From Kamptonema formosum PCC 10802 (GTDB taxonomy: Bacteria; Cyanobacteriota; Cyanobacteriia; Cyanobacteriales; Oscillatoriaceae), in the NCBI RefSeq assembly GCF_000332335.1, contig NZ_KB235948.1, positions 2,465,150 to 2,513,823 of the forward strand: a stretch of DNA of 48,674 nt, read 5' to 3'. The position numbers were made by a program, and so were the translations under genes. Position 1 is the stretch's first letter, and every line of letters starts with the position of its first letter. The notes below the pieces were generated by a model. That model saw only the letters and a list, made by a program, of their open reading frames with translations. It had not been told where the DNA came from and ran no database searches. Positions 30,623 to 41,400 of the stretch are shown here, one piece after another.

Positions 30623-32218
30623 GTGATGACCTACTTCGAGCTAAATGAAATCACCCACAGTGGGGCAATAAGCGCCGCAGCAGTCAACATCAGCAACCGC
30701 CAGCGGATGCTGCTCGCCGGCACAGCACTGCTGTCGGCAAGACTTGTTTGCAGCTCGGACAGCGCTGAGCGAGAAAAATTGCGGTCTGAGCTGCTGGAGG
30801 CCATCGAGCTGATGGAAAGGTCGCACAGCGGACTGATTGGTGGTGACGCCAGCATGAATCTGCCCGAGAAGCTCTCACCGGCACTCAGGGCGATGTACTT
30901 TGAGCCGCCTGTATATCTGGACAGACAGGTCCGCAGCTATATCGCTGAAGTTAAAGCCCTGGCGAGAGAGCCCGAGGAGGATCTGACGCCAGATTGCCCG
31001 CATTTGCGCTGCATTATTGGCGCTGGAGGAGCGCAATTGCTCGAAAGCTTGGATGCAGTGGTGAGCCAGTACCAGAAGCAGCAGGAAGCAGAACAGCTGG
31101 CGCTCGCCCTTGAGCTGGCTGAACTGCGCGAACGAGCTGCCGGCGCTGAAATTGCCGCCCAAACTAAAGCTGGAGAATTAGAGCAAGCCCTATGCCAACT
31201 GCAGGAGACAGAGATGCGACTGGCGCTAGCAGAAAAAATGGCCGGTGTGGGTCAGATCGTCGCGAATGGGGCTTCGGATCTCAACAATCCCATCAACTTT
31301 GTTTGCGCTACCCTCATCCAAGCGCACAAGTACGCCCTCGATCTCATTGACCTGCTTCGTCTCTACCAGAAGCACTATCCTAATCCCCCGGGCGAAATTC
31401 AATCTCGCACTCAAGTGATTGAGTTTGAGTTGCTGGTTAAGCAACTTCCCAAAATGCTGTCGGCAATGAAAAAGGGTGCGGGCCGGATTCGAGAGATTGT
31501 TTTTACTTGGCGGAATTTATTCCGGCTGAGTGAAGCGCCCATTCAGCCGGTGGATATTCATTCGGGCATTGAGAGCGCTCTATTAATGTTGCAAAATCGC
31601 CTGAAAGGTAAGTCCGGGCGTCCTGAGATTCACGTCATTAAAGAGTTCGGAGCGCTGCCGCTGGTGGAGTGCTGCGGCGATGAGCTGAACCAGGTTTTTA
31701 TGAATATCCTCAGCAATGCCATTGAGGCTTTGGAAAAGGGAAATCGGGCACCGAGAACCGGGAGTGGGAAAGGGAAGCAATCCCCGGCGAGACTGGCCCA
31801 GTCCCCTACGATTTGGATTCGCACGGAAATGTTGCGTCCCGATTGCGTCACCGTGCGAATTGCTGATAATGGCCCTGGGATGACAGAAGAAGTAAAAGAA
31901 CAGTTATTTGACCTGTCGCTGGCCACAAAAACGGTTGGAGAGGGCTCGGGGTTGGGATTGGTGACGGGATACCAGACTGTGGTTCAGAAATATCGGGGGG
32001 CGATCTGGTGCGTGTCCGAACCGGGAGGGGGTGCGGAGTTCTGGATTGAGCTGCCGGTGCGCCACCTCGATAGTGCCGGCGCAGAGAGTGCCGGCGCAGA
32101 GAGTGCCGGCGCAGAGAGTGCCGGCGCAGAGAGTGCCGGCGCAGAGAGTGCCGGTGCAGAGAGTGCCGGCGCAGATTTTGGGCAATTTGGATTCCGCCCC
32201 AACCCCCCCCACCGCTGA
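30623..32218 (+). CDS. Degenerate histidine-kinase paralogue (likely pseudokinase) with SAGAE repeats
   Basis: 531 residues, clearly a copy of the preceding kinase (VNISNRQRMLLAGTALLSARLVC; NQVFMNILSNAIEAL; IADNGPGM; GEGSGLGL). At the phosphoacceptor site AHEINNP has become ASDLNNP, so the His is lost. The F box FDPFFTTK has become FDLSLATK. An insert in the ATP lid area (TGSGKGKQSPARLAQ) is unique. The C-terminus has seven SAGAE repeats encoded by a 15-bp tandem repeat. It may form heterodimers with the first kinase or sequester its partner. It is not broken by stop codons. Confidence 0.88.
   Translation: MMTYFELNEITHSGAISAAAVNISNRQRMLLAGTALLSARLVCSSDSAEREKLRSELLEAIELMERSHSGLIGGDASMNLPEKLSPALRAMYFEPPVYLDRQVRSYIAEVKALAREPEEDLTPDCPHLRCIIGAGGAQLLESLDAVVSQYQKQQEAEQLALALELAELRERAAGAEIAAQTKAGELEQALCQLQETEMRLALAEKMAGVGQIVANGASDLNNPINFVCATLIQAHKYALDLIDLLRLYQKHYPNPPGEIQSRTQVIEFELLVKQLPKMLSAMKKGAGRIREIVFTWRNLFRLSEAPIQPVDIHSGIESALLMLQNRLKGKSGRPEIHVIKEFGALPLVECCGDELNQVFMNILSNAIEALEKGNRAPRTGSGKGKQSPARLAQSPTIWIRTEMLRPDCVTVRIADNGPGMTEEVKEQLFDLSLATKTVGEGSGLGLVTGYQTVVQKYRGAIWCVSEPGGGAEFWIELPVRHLDSAGAESAGAESAGAESAGAESAGAESAGAESAGADFGQFGFRPNPPHR
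32074..32175 (+). repeat. 15-bp tandem repeat (seven copies)
   Basis: The unit AGTGCCGGCGCAGAG is repeated almost perfectly within the end of the pseudokinase gene. Each copy includes TGCCGGCG, close to the window's abundant CACCGGCA octamer. Copy number should vary by slippage in multiples that keep frame. Confidence 0.92.
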
Positions 32219-33060
32219 ATCCCCCTCACAGGGGTCAGGACTTGTTGGAATGGCCTGAGCGCCAAGCGCCGGTGCGGCGTAGAGATTCAGGAGCTGGCAA
32301 GGGCCTGCGGAGCGCGTCAGCTGAGATAATATCCGCTAGGGTGATATATTTTACTGTTGCATCGATATTGTATACTGAGCGGTGTGGGGGCTCGCTCTGC
32401 CCTCAATCTGCGCTCCTGCAAAGGTTCTTCGCGCTCCCCGTCCCTGCCGCGCTCGCCAGCCATGCCGGCGGATTTGATATCAGTTTGATAAACTCCGGCG
32501 TGCCCAGCGCCGTACCGGACTTCCGCCGGGTGCGGGCGGCAGTCAGCATCAGCGCTGTTCCCACACGGTGCCTCCGGCAGGCTGTTCCCCACACTGACTC
32601 TGAGGACCTGAAGTATTGCCCGCAGGAAAAATCTTAAGATAAACTTTAAAATCCCGGCAGCCGGTGAGCCATTTTGGCAAGTTTTCAATAACTTAAAATT
32701 GCGCGCCCAGAGCTTCACTAAAACTTTAAAATTTTGCAGCTGAAGGCACCCCTAAAATTGAGGTGAATACACCTCTGTCCATCGCTCACCCTTCCGCATG
32801 CCTTCTTCACGAGTCCTTCACAATTCCGATGGTATATTAGACAGTATACATTGCCGCAATGGAGGGGTTCTTTCAGTCTGGAGTTATCGGGCCTGAAAAA
32901 GGCCACTGCAAATTTGGCCTGAGTCACGGAAAATACTGAGCGGTTAAGTTACATAACTTTACATCGCGCCGGTGGCAGAGGGGGAAATACTAAAATTTCG
33001 CAGCGCCTTTATTGAGCTAATATTTTAAGATAACCTTTGGCCCATCGAGGGAAGAGCGAG
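32219..33060. other. Spacer of about 840 bp without a recognised gene
   Basis: I see no credible ORF, tRNA or strong terminator here. The A/T-rich part after 32640 may contain regulatory sequence for the GGDEF-EAL gene. Confidence 0.5.
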
Positions 33061-35982
33061 ATGAAAATCAAAGAAAAACTTATTCTGGGGCACTTAACCG
33101 TTGCCCTACTGGCGCAAGGGGTTGGATGGGTTGGCCTTCAAGGAATCCAGAAAACTCACAGGGTATTTCATCGAGTGGTCGATGAAAGCCTGCCGCTGCG
33201 TGATGGGGTTGAGGACTTGAAGTTTGCAGTCAGCGCGGTCGTTGCGTCTAGCCGTGAAATCGAGTTCATTCAACCGGAAACTTTCCCCTCCAAACCCACT
33301 CAAAAATTTGCCAGCTATCAAGTAGAAGACAGAGAGGCAGACCCCGACTACGAAAGTTTACAGGCAGCCCTCAAAGAATACCGGGAAGCTTTGAGAAGAT
33401 ATCAGGCGCTTTCTTTGGCAGAAACGAGCCAGATAATCCAGAGAGATGAAATTATAGTTTCTGGAGAAAAAGTTGTTGATTTAGCTAGCAAAAGTGCCGA
33501 ATTAAAAGAGCGAGGGGTTTCCAAATTTGCTGCTGTGCGGGCTAAAGAAAAGGAGTTGGAAGAATCGAAAAAAATCTTTGAGGAAGCAGTCGGAGAAGCT
33601 CTTTACCAGGTGCGGCAAGAATTAGCCATCCAAAAGAGTGAAACAAAGCACATAATGGGCACTGCTAAATGGATGATACGGCTGGCCGGCTTATTCATTT
33701 TATTGACAGCTACGACTCTTGGCTTCTCTCTCTCATTTGCCATAGCAAATCCCATCAGACAGCTGAAAGATGCCGCTGTGGCTATAGGCCAGGGCAAGCT
33801 GAAAACCCGAATCAAAGTTTCTACAAAAGATGAGCTGGGCGCACTAGCAGATGCTTTCAATAACATGGCCGAGTATTTGCAGCACATTACCTCCTATCTG
33901 CTCAAAGTTTGTGAGAGTATGGTAGAAACCCTGATAGTGGTAACGCCATCGGGCAAGATCCGGTCTGCCAACAAAGCCACCTCTCACCTGTTGGGATATC
34001 GCAGGAGGGAGCTGTTTGGACGCCACTTCAGGATGATTTGGCCCGAAGCAGACCTTTGGCTGCAGGGGGCCAACTTTGATAAGTTACTTGAAAAAGGATT
34101 TCAAAATATAGAGACAGCCTACCTTTCAAAAACGGGCAGAACAATCCCCGTACTGCTTTCAGCTTCAGTCATGCGGTCTTCTAAAGGCAAAGTTAAGGGG
34201 ATAGTTTGTGTGGCGCAAGATATCACCGACCGGCTGCGGGCAGCAGAGGATCTCGCGCAATCCCTGTCTCTGGTGCGGGCGACGCTAGAAGCCAGTGCGG
34301 ATGGCATTTTGGTGATTAATCAACAGGGAAAAATAGCGGTGTATAACCAAAAATTTGTAGAGATGTGGCGGATTCCCGACGCCGTTATGGCCACGCGGGA
34401 TGACAGCCAAGCGCTGGCGTTTGTTTTGGAGCAGCTAAAACACCCCTCAGCGTTTCTCGCCAAAGTCAGACAGCTGTACGCGCAACCCGAGGGAGAATCT
34501 TTCGAGATCCTTGAATTTAAGGATGGGAGAGTCTTCGAGCGCTATTCCCAGCCCCAGCGTACAGGCGGAAAAATCGCCGGCAGAGTGTGGAGCTTTCGCG
34601 ATATCACTCAGCGCAAGCAGGCAGAAGAAATCATTCGCTACCAGGCTTTTCACGACCAGCTGACCGGCTTGCCCAACCGGATGCTGTTCAGCGACCGGCT
34701 GTCGGTATCGCTGGCAAACGCCCGCCGCAACCAAGGCAAACTGGCTGTGATGTTTCTGGATTTAGATCGCTTCAAAACTATCAACGACACCCTGGGGCAT
34801 GCGGTTGGCGACCGGCTGTTACAAGAAGTCGCCACACGACTGATGAACTGTCTGAGGGAAGTGGACACCGTGGCTCGCTGGGGGGGCGACGAATTCACCC
34901 TGCTGTTGCCTCAAATTAACTCTAGAGAGGATGCCGCCAACATCGCCGGCAGAATTTTAGCCGCCTTAAAGCCAACCTTTCATATCGAACAGCACCCGCT
35001 GCATGCCAGCAGCAGCATTGGCATCGCCCTCTATCCCTGTGACGGCGAAGATGCCGAAACCCTGCTCAAGAATGCCGATGCAGCGCTATATCGCGCTAAA
35101 GAGCGGGGGCGGAATAACTGTCAGTTCTACACCGGCGCGATGAATGAGGGAGCCTCTGAGTTGCTGACTCTGGAAAATAGACTGCACCGCGCCCTAGAGC
35201 GGGGGGAATTTGCCCTCTACTACCAGCCCAAGGTCAATATCAACACCTGGCAAATAACCGGCACAGAGGCTTTGGTGCGCTGGATGCACCCGGAACAGGG
35301 TGTAGTTTCTCCCCAAATATTTATGCCCCTGGCAGAGCAAAACGGGCTGATTGTACCCCTCGGCGAATGGGTGTTGCAGGCAGCCTGCGCCCAAAATAAA
35401 GCGTGGCAGGATGCGGGGCTGGCACCCCTGCGGGTGGCGGTTAACTTGTCCCCCCGGCAGTTCCAGCAACCTAACTTAGTTGAAATGGTGGCGCGAGTTT
35501 TGGAGCAAACCGGGCTGGAGCCGCAATTTTTAGAGCTAGAGATTTCTGAACCGGCTGCCCTGCAGAATCCGGACACGACCCGGACAATTCTGAGGAACTT
35601 TTACAACATGGGAGTCCGCCTGACCGTGGATGATTTTGGCACAGGTTACGCTTCCCTCAGCTCTCTGAAAAACTTGCCCCTCCACACCCTGAAAATTGAC
35701 AGGTCCTTGGTGTGCGAGCTGACTGCAGATCCCTACGATGTCGCGCTCGCCACTGCGGTGATTGCCCTGGGGCGCAGGCTGAATCTGAGCGTCGTGGCAG
35801 AGGGGGTGGAAACCAACGAGCAATTAGACTGCTTGCGAGGGCTGGAATGTGAGGAAATCCAGGGTTACTTGTTCAGCCAGCCCCTGCCGGCGGCGGAGGC
35901 TGCGAAAGTCCTGCAAAACTCCGAGAGCTACCCGGCGATTGAAATCGCGGCTACACAAACGAAGTCCGCCTACGCGGACTAA
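33061..35982 (+). CDS. Membrane-bound c-di-GMP enzyme: HAMP-PAS-PAS-GGDEF-EAL
   Basis: 973 residues from ATG 33061 (MKIKEKLILGHLTVALLAQGVGWVGLQ). A first membrane helix is near 10-28 and a second near 205-228 (LAGLFILLTATTLGFSLSFAIA), enclosing an outer helical sensor. HAMP follows (NPIRQLKDAAVAIGQGKLKTRI), then two PAS domains (LIVVTPSGKIRSANKAT and ILVINQQGKIAVYNQKF). The GGDEF domain has an intact RWGGDEF and an LDLDRFKTINDTLGH metal site. The EAL domain has GTEALVRW, NLSPRQFQ, DDFGTGYASLSSL, LKIDRSLV and VVAEGVE. Both cyclase and phosphodiesterase motifs look functional. No inhibitory RxxD site is obvious. Confidence 0.92.
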   Translation: MKIKEKLILGHLTVALLAQGVGWVGLQGIQKTHRVFHRVVDESLPLRDGVEDLKFAVSAVVASSREIEFIQPETFPSKPTQKFASYQVEDREADPDYESLQAALKEYREALRRYQALSLAETSQIIQRDEIIVSGEKVVDLASKSAELKERGVSKFAAVRAKEKELEESKKIFEEAVGEALYQVRQELAIQKSETKHIMGTAKWMIRLAGLFILLTATTLGFSLSFAIANPIRQLKDAAVAIGQGKLKTRIKVSTKDELGALADAFNNMAEYLQHITSYLLKVCESMVETLIVVTPSGKIRSANKATSHLLGYRRRELFGRHFRMIWPEADLWLQGANFDKLLEKGFQNIETAYLSKTGRTIPVLLSASVMRSSKGKVKGIVCVAQDITDRLRAAEDLAQSLSLVRATLEASADGILVINQQGKIAVYNQKFVEMWRIPDAVMATRDDSQALAFVLEQLKHPSAFLAKVRQLYAQPEGESFEILEFKDGRVFERYSQPQRTGGKIAGRVWSFRDITQRKQAEEIIRYQAFHDQLTGLPNRMLFSDRLSVSLANARRNQGKLAVMFLDLDRFKTINDTLGHAVGDRLLQEVATRLMNCLREVDTVARWGGDEFTLLLPQINSREDAANIAGRILAALKPTFHIEQHPLHASSSIGIALYPCDGEDAETLLKNADAALYRAKERGRNNCQFYTGAMNEGASELLTLENRLHRALERGEFALYYQPKVNINTWQITGTEALVRWMHPEQGVVSPQIFMPLAEQNGLIVPLGEWVLQAACAQNKAWQDAGLAPLRVAVNLSPRQFQQPNLVEMVARVLEQTGLEPQFLELEISEPAALQNPDTTRTILRNFYNMGVRLTVDDFGTGYASLSSLKNLPLHTLKIDRSLVCELTADPYDVALATAVIALGRRLNLSVVAEGVETNEQLDCLRGLECEEIQGYLFSQPLPAAEAAKVLQNSESYPAIEIAATQTKSAYAD

Positions 35983-36190
35983 AAAAATTCCTCGTTTTCC
36001 TCGTTCCCAGGAAGAGCCTGGGAACGCTCCCCTGCAGGCTCCGCCTCCTCACTTTCAAAAAGAAAATTTTCAAGCTACTTCCCCGGCGAGAGCGCTACTT
36101 TCCTTCTCGCCTGAAGAAAGTCAGTTTCTTCCCGCTTCACAAGAATACAACACCTGCGTTATAGCCCCTCAGCCTAAGTCACAAGCGCTA

Positions 36191-37378
36191 CTAGCGGATG
36201 TATTCCTCAAGCATAAGGCTGCGCTTGAAACGGCGCAACTTCCGCAGCGCCTCAATCTCGATTTGGCGGACGATATCGCAAGTGATGTTGAATATCTCCC
36301 CAATTTCCTCCAGGCTTTTCATGCGCCCGTCATCGAGGCCGTAGCGCCGGCTCAAGACATTGCGCTCGCGGGGTCTGAGGGTGTTAAGGGCGCTTTCCAA
36401 GTCTTCCCGGAGCAGATTTTTGGTGACGCACTCTTCGGGAGTCTCCTCATCCGACTCAATAAAATCCCCCAGTCTGACAAAATACTTCAGTCCGGAGTCT
36501 TTTTCTTCTTCTAGCCAGATGGGAGTTTCCAGAGATATGGGCAGCTGAGCGGATTTAGTGATAAACCGCAGCTTCTTGATGGACATTTCCATGCGGTCGG
36601 CGATTTCGTCTTCCGTGGGCTTGCGGCCCATTTCTTGAGACAGGAGTTTGGTCGTTTTCTTGATCCGGAAGATGGTTTCGTAAAGGCGAACGGGGAGGCG
36701 GATAGTGCGGGACCGATTGGCGATGCCGCGAGTAATCGCCTGACGAATCCACCAAGTCGCGTAGGTGGAAAACTTATAGCCTTTCTCGTGGTCAAACTTC
36801 TCAGCCGCGCGGATCAGACCCAGACTGCCCTCCTGAATTAGGTCTTGGAACGACAGACCGCGATAGATGTATTTCCTAGCAATCGAAACTACCAGCCGCA
36901 GGTTGGACTGCACCATCTTGTCCTTAGCCTGCCGGCCTTGCTGGAGGCGCTGGCGAAATGCCGGCAGGGGCATCCCAACAGCGTCAGCCCACTCCGCATC
37001 CTTGGGAGAGCGCTCTAGCTCGCTGCACAGTTGCTCTCGCACGCGCTCTAATTCCAGCAAATCGGCAATTTTCCGCCCCAGTTCAATCTCTTCGTCAGCG
37101 CGAAGCAGCCGAATCCGGCCTATTTCTTGCAAGTACAGGCCAATAGTGTCTTCAGTATCGTGCTTCTTCCTAGCCTGGGCTTTGCGACGGCTGGAGCCAC
37201 CCTTTCCATACTGGCTGTCCTCCTCATCAGGCGGAATGTCCAGAAGTGCGTCTCTGTAGCTGGAGTGGCTCAGCTCCCTTTCTGTAGCTTCGATTAATCG
37301 GTCTAAATCAATCTCGCTCTGGAGGATATCCAGCGCAGTCGGATCGAGAGTTTCGAGTGTTTTGTTAGCCTGGGTCAT
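36191..37378 (-). CDS. Divergent SigA-like (group 1/2) RNA polymerase sigma factor
   Basis: 395 residues with the cyanobacterial layout: acidic N-terminus, DTIGLYLQEIGRIRLLRADEEIELGRKIADLLELERVREQL (region 1.2), NLRLVVSIARKYIYRGLSFQDLIQEGSLGLIRAAEKFDHEKGYKFSTYATWWIRQAITRGIANRSR (region 2). Region 4.2 reads IFNITCDIVRQIEIEALRKLRR, where typical members have VTRERIRQIEAKALRKLR, so -35 recognition residues differ. The finger region (WLEEEKDSGLKYFVRLGDFIES) holds extra residues. It is probably not the housekeeping SigA but a paralogue with altered promoter choice. A start SD is not clear. Confidence 0.9.
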   Translation of the reverse strand: MTQANKTLETLDPTALDILQSEIDLDRLIEATERELSHSSYRDALLDIPPDEEDSQYGKGGSSRRKAQARKKHDTEDTIGLYLQEIGRIRLLRADEEIELGRKIADLLELERVREQLCSELERSPKDAEWADAVGMPLPAFRQRLQQGRQAKDKMVQSNLRLVVSIARKYIYRGLSFQDLIQEGSLGLIRAAEKFDHEKGYKFSTYATWWIRQAITRGIANRSRTIRLPVRLYETIFRIKKTTKLLSQEMGRKPTEDEIADRMEMSIKKLRFITKSAQLPISLETPIWLEEEKDSGLKYFVRLGDFIESDEETPEECVTKNLLREDLESALNTLRPRERNVLSRRYGLDDGRMKSLEEIGEIFNITCDIVRQIEIEALRKLRRFKRSLMLEEYIR

Positions 37379-37437
37379 GCCGGTACCAGAAAATTATTTC
37401 TCCTATAGAGCCAACCTGGGCTGTAAGAATTGACCGA

Positions 37438-37611
37438 CTAGGGGTTATCTCCGTGAAATAGCCAATAGGCAGCCTGCAGCACCCCTTCTGGCTCATTCTT
37501 CAAACTCTCAATTACTGACTTCAAACTGGCTTGTCCATACTTCAGCTTTTCTGAAAGCGCCGCCACCCGGCATTCTACCTCATCGCTTGGCTGACGTGGA
37601 TTAGTTGCCAT
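37438..37611 (-). CDS. Small conserved protein, 57 aa
   Basis: MATNPRQPSDEVECRVAALSEKLKYGQASLKSVIESLKNEPEGVLQAAYWLF; GGAGGGAAGG precedes the ATG at 37611. The helix SLKNEPEGVLQAAYWLF resembles a HEAT-type helix found in small cyanobacterial proteins. The function is unknown. It is upstream of the sigma gene on the same strand, with about 60 bp between. Confidence 0.6.
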   Translation of the reverse strand: MATNPRQPSDEVECRVAALSEKLKYGQASLKSVIESLKNEPEGVLQAAYWLFHGDNP

Positions 37612-37755
37612 AGCACCTTCCCTCCGCACTACTCCCCATCTTACCATAACGGGGTGCTCTGGCGATACTCCCAAAACGCAACTGGCGCTTAACGGCTGCA
37701 GTCAGTCGGTGAATAGCCGTCATTTACCACAAAATGCAAAATCTGTAAATAGGGA

Positions 37756-38035
37756 ATTATATCATGTCCGCTTGCATCGGTTTTGTATACATAGCTTTGT
37801 AGGAGCGGGTTCTGCCAAGATATTTCTGGCACAGACCAGAATATGAATAAACCCGCCCCGGCACAGGGGACAGCAACGGTGCCACCGGACATGATATAGC
37901 AGTAGGCACTTAGGTTAGGACGTAGGACAGGCGTCTCGCCTGTCCCAGAAATATTGAGGGCACGGAGGAAACGCCTGCCCTACGCCTATAATTCGTATCA
38001 AGCGTTTCCTAAACTGACTGTGCACTGCTAGATTA
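37756..38035. mobile_element. Two adjacent MITE-like inverted repeats
   Basis: 37756-37900 is bounded by TATATCATGTCCG and CGGACATGATATA. 37893-38035 is bounded by ATATAGCAGTAGGCACTTAGG and a degenerate inverse ending CACTGCTA. They overlap at the first one's right end. The spacer 37675-38445 otherwise holds GGCGGGTTT-type and CCCAGCC palindromes and no gene. Confidence 0.6.
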
Positions 38036-38445
38036 CCCTCCTTTCCCCTCGTTCCCAGCAGAGCCTGGGAAAGAGGAAAAAAACCCGCACAGATTTTGAG
38101 AGTCTCGCTCTTCTCAAACGCCCGCGCAGGCGGGCGAAAGTTTCTATAGCCGCGATTTATAAGAGACTGTTGGCTTCCCACGCGAGGGGTTAGGGATGTG
38201 CCGGGGCGGGTTTTTATGCCTTGCGGGCTGTGTGGCACAGGTTGTGGGTGAACCCGCCCCTACAAGCTTCCATTCCTTTGTGTCCTCGAATAAGCGCGAT
38301 ATTCCGCAACCGTGGGTATAACCCCCATTAATTCGCCAACAGTTTCTTTATAATCGCCTGGAAACTAGCAAAAAGAGAGGCATCTCCTCCAAATAGGCGT
38401 TCCCAGCCTCAGGCTGGGAACGAGGATGCCTGTGAAGTTCCTCTA

Positions 38446-41400
38446 TTAAAGACCGGCGGCAGATTCAATTATACCCTCTGCGTGATTAACCAGCAAGCGC
38501 AACTCCTCGACCATTCCCACACCGGCAGACTGCCACAAACCCCGCTGGTGCGCCTCCAGCAACCGTTCCGCCATATCCCGCAGCGCCCACGGATTCTTCT
38601 GCTCGATGAACTCCCGCACAGCCGGCTCCAACAAATACGCCTTCGCCACCCCCTCATACATAAAATCTCCCACACAGCGAGCCGTAGCATCATAGGCAAA
38701 TAAATAATCCACCGTCGCCGCCATCTCAAAAGCGCCCTTGTAACCGTGGCGCATCACCCCAGCAATCCACTTGGGATTCACCACCCGCGAGCGGTACACC
38801 CGGGCAATTTCCTCCTGCAACCGGCGCACCTTCGGGTTTTCCGGCATCGAATTATCCCCGAAATAGGTGTGGGGGTTCTTCCCAGCTATCGCCCGCACAG
38901 CCACAGTCAACCCCCCTTGGAACTGGTAATAATCATCCGAATCCAGCAAGTCATGCTCCCGGTTGTCCTGATTGTGCAGCACAATTTGCATCCCCTTCAG
39001 ACGCAGCTCAAAAGCTTCCGGGGCGGCAACGCCCCCTCCCACCCTCACCCCCGCACCGTTCGCCATCGAGGGAGAGGGGTGAGAGGCAGTGTAAGCGTAG
39101 CTACTCCAGTTAATATAAGCGCGGGCTAAATCTCCGTCATCCGTCCAGTTTTGCGCCTCAATTAAACCTTGCAAACCGGCACCGTAAGCCCCCGGTTTAG
39201 AGCCAAAAATCCGGTATCGGGCTCGCAACTGCGCCCCCATCTCGTCCAAACCGGCATCTCGCCACAGCTGCGCCTCCTCCCTAACCGCCGCTGCCAGAGG
39301 ATTTTGCTCCGCCGGCTCATCCAAACCGGCAACTGCCGCCACCGCAGCGTCAAACAAATCAATCAAATTGGGAAACGCATCCCGAAAAAACCCAGAAATC
39401 CTCAACGTCACATCCACCCTCGGACGCCCCAACACCGGCACCGGCAGGATTTCAAAGTCCACCACCCGCCGCGAAGGGCCATCCCAAACCGGCCTCACCC
39501 CCAGCAGCGCCAGCGCCTCTGCGATATCATCCCCGCCGGTGCGCATCGCAGAAGTCCCCCAAACCGACAGCCCCAGCCTTTTTGGAAACTCCCCATTTTC
39601 CTGCGCGTAGCGCTCAACCAGCGCCTCCGCCGCCTTGCGCCCCACATCCCACGCCGTTTCCGTAGGCACAGCGCGGATGTCCACCGAGTAAAAATTGCGC
39701 CCCGTGGGCAACACCTCTGGGCGTCCCCGCGTCGGTGCGCCGGCGGGTCCGCTGGGCACAAAACAGCCATCCAACCCGCGCAGCAACTGAGCGATCTCCC
39801 CCTCCGTTTGCTGCAGTGCCGGTAGCAGCCTGTCGCGCACCCACTCCAACTCCCGCTGGGTTGCTTCTGGATTTTGGATTTTGGATTTTGGATTTTGGAT
39901 TAGGCGTTCTACCAATTCAGCTGCATGAAGCTCTAGGAGTTCTATTATATCACCTACAATCTTTGGCTTTTGGATTGTGGATTTTGGATTTTGGATTGAA
40001 TCTAACATCGAAAATCGAAAATCTAAAATCGGTTGGGACGGGTCAGCTGTCAGCGGGTCAAACTCCAGCCCCCAATCCTTTGCCAAAGCGCGGGTTAGCC
40101 CCAGACGACCGGCACCCGGATGGCGGGCGACAGCCACAATCAAATCCCGCAGCTGCCGCCCTTCTGGACAGCGCCCAAAAATGTGCAACCCGTCTCTAAT
40201 CTGCGCTTCTTTTAACTCGCACAGATAGCCATCTATTTGATTTTGGATTGTGGATTTTGGATTGTGGAGTTCCTCCGTTTGTATTCCCAAATCCTCGTGC
40301 AAATTTTCTCGCAAAACCAGCTCTGCGATGCGCTCCCGAATCGCCGGCAGCCGCTTGGGGTCTAAACTCTCCGCCTCATAAAACTCATCAACCAGACTTT
40401 CCAGCTGCTGCAAAGGGCCATAAAGCTCAGCGCGGGTCATCGGCGGCGTCAAATGGTCTACAATTACCGCCTGCGCTCGCCGTTTAGCTTGAGAGCCTTC
40501 TCCCGGGTCATTGACAATAAAAGGATACAGGTGCGGCAGCGGGCCCAGGGCCACTTCCGGATAGCAGCACTCAGACAGCGCCACACTCTTCCCCGGCAAC
40601 CATTCCAGATTCCCGTGTTTCCCCACATGCAATATCGCCTGCGCCCCAAAGTGCTGCCGCAGCCAGTAATAAAACGCCAAATAATTGTGAGGGGGCTCCA
40701 AATCAGGGGCGTGATAATTCAAAGACGGGTCAACCTCATAACCCCGTGCCGGTTGAATCCCCACAAACACATTCCCCAACTCAATCCCCGAAATAGTCAG
40801 ATCTTCGTTCTCTTTTTCCTGACGTAGCACAGGCGTCTCGCCTGTGCCTTCCCCAAAAACCCCCCAGCGCTCACCAATCCCTTTCTGGACTTCCACCGGC
40901 AGCGAAGCGAAATATTCCCCGTACTCCTCAACAGACAGCCGGTGGCGAACTCCCCGCCAGCAGCTTTCTGGATCGTTCGTCACCCCTGCAGTCAGTCGGG
41001 CGATTAACTCATCCCCCGTTGCCGGCGGGTTTTCAACGCGATACCCAGCGTGCTGCAGCGCCTTGAGAATTCCCACACAGCTGGCCGGTGTGTCCAGACC
41101 CACGCCATTGGCCAGACGCCCGTTGCGGCTGGGGTAGTTGGCCAAAATCAGGGCGATGCGGCGGTCTTTGGGGGGTGTCCGGCGCAAGCGCACCCAGTTC
41201 GCGGCCAAATCGGCGACAAATTCGATGCGAGAGGGCACCGGCTCATAGACTGCCACCTCTGTTTCCAGCAGGGGGTGCCGGTTTTGCGCGGCTTTAAAAG
41301 AAACGGCGCGGCTAATAATTCGCCCGTCCACTTCTGGCAGGGCCACATTCATGGCCACATCTCGCGGCGAAAGCCCTTGGAATCCGGATTCCCACTGCTG

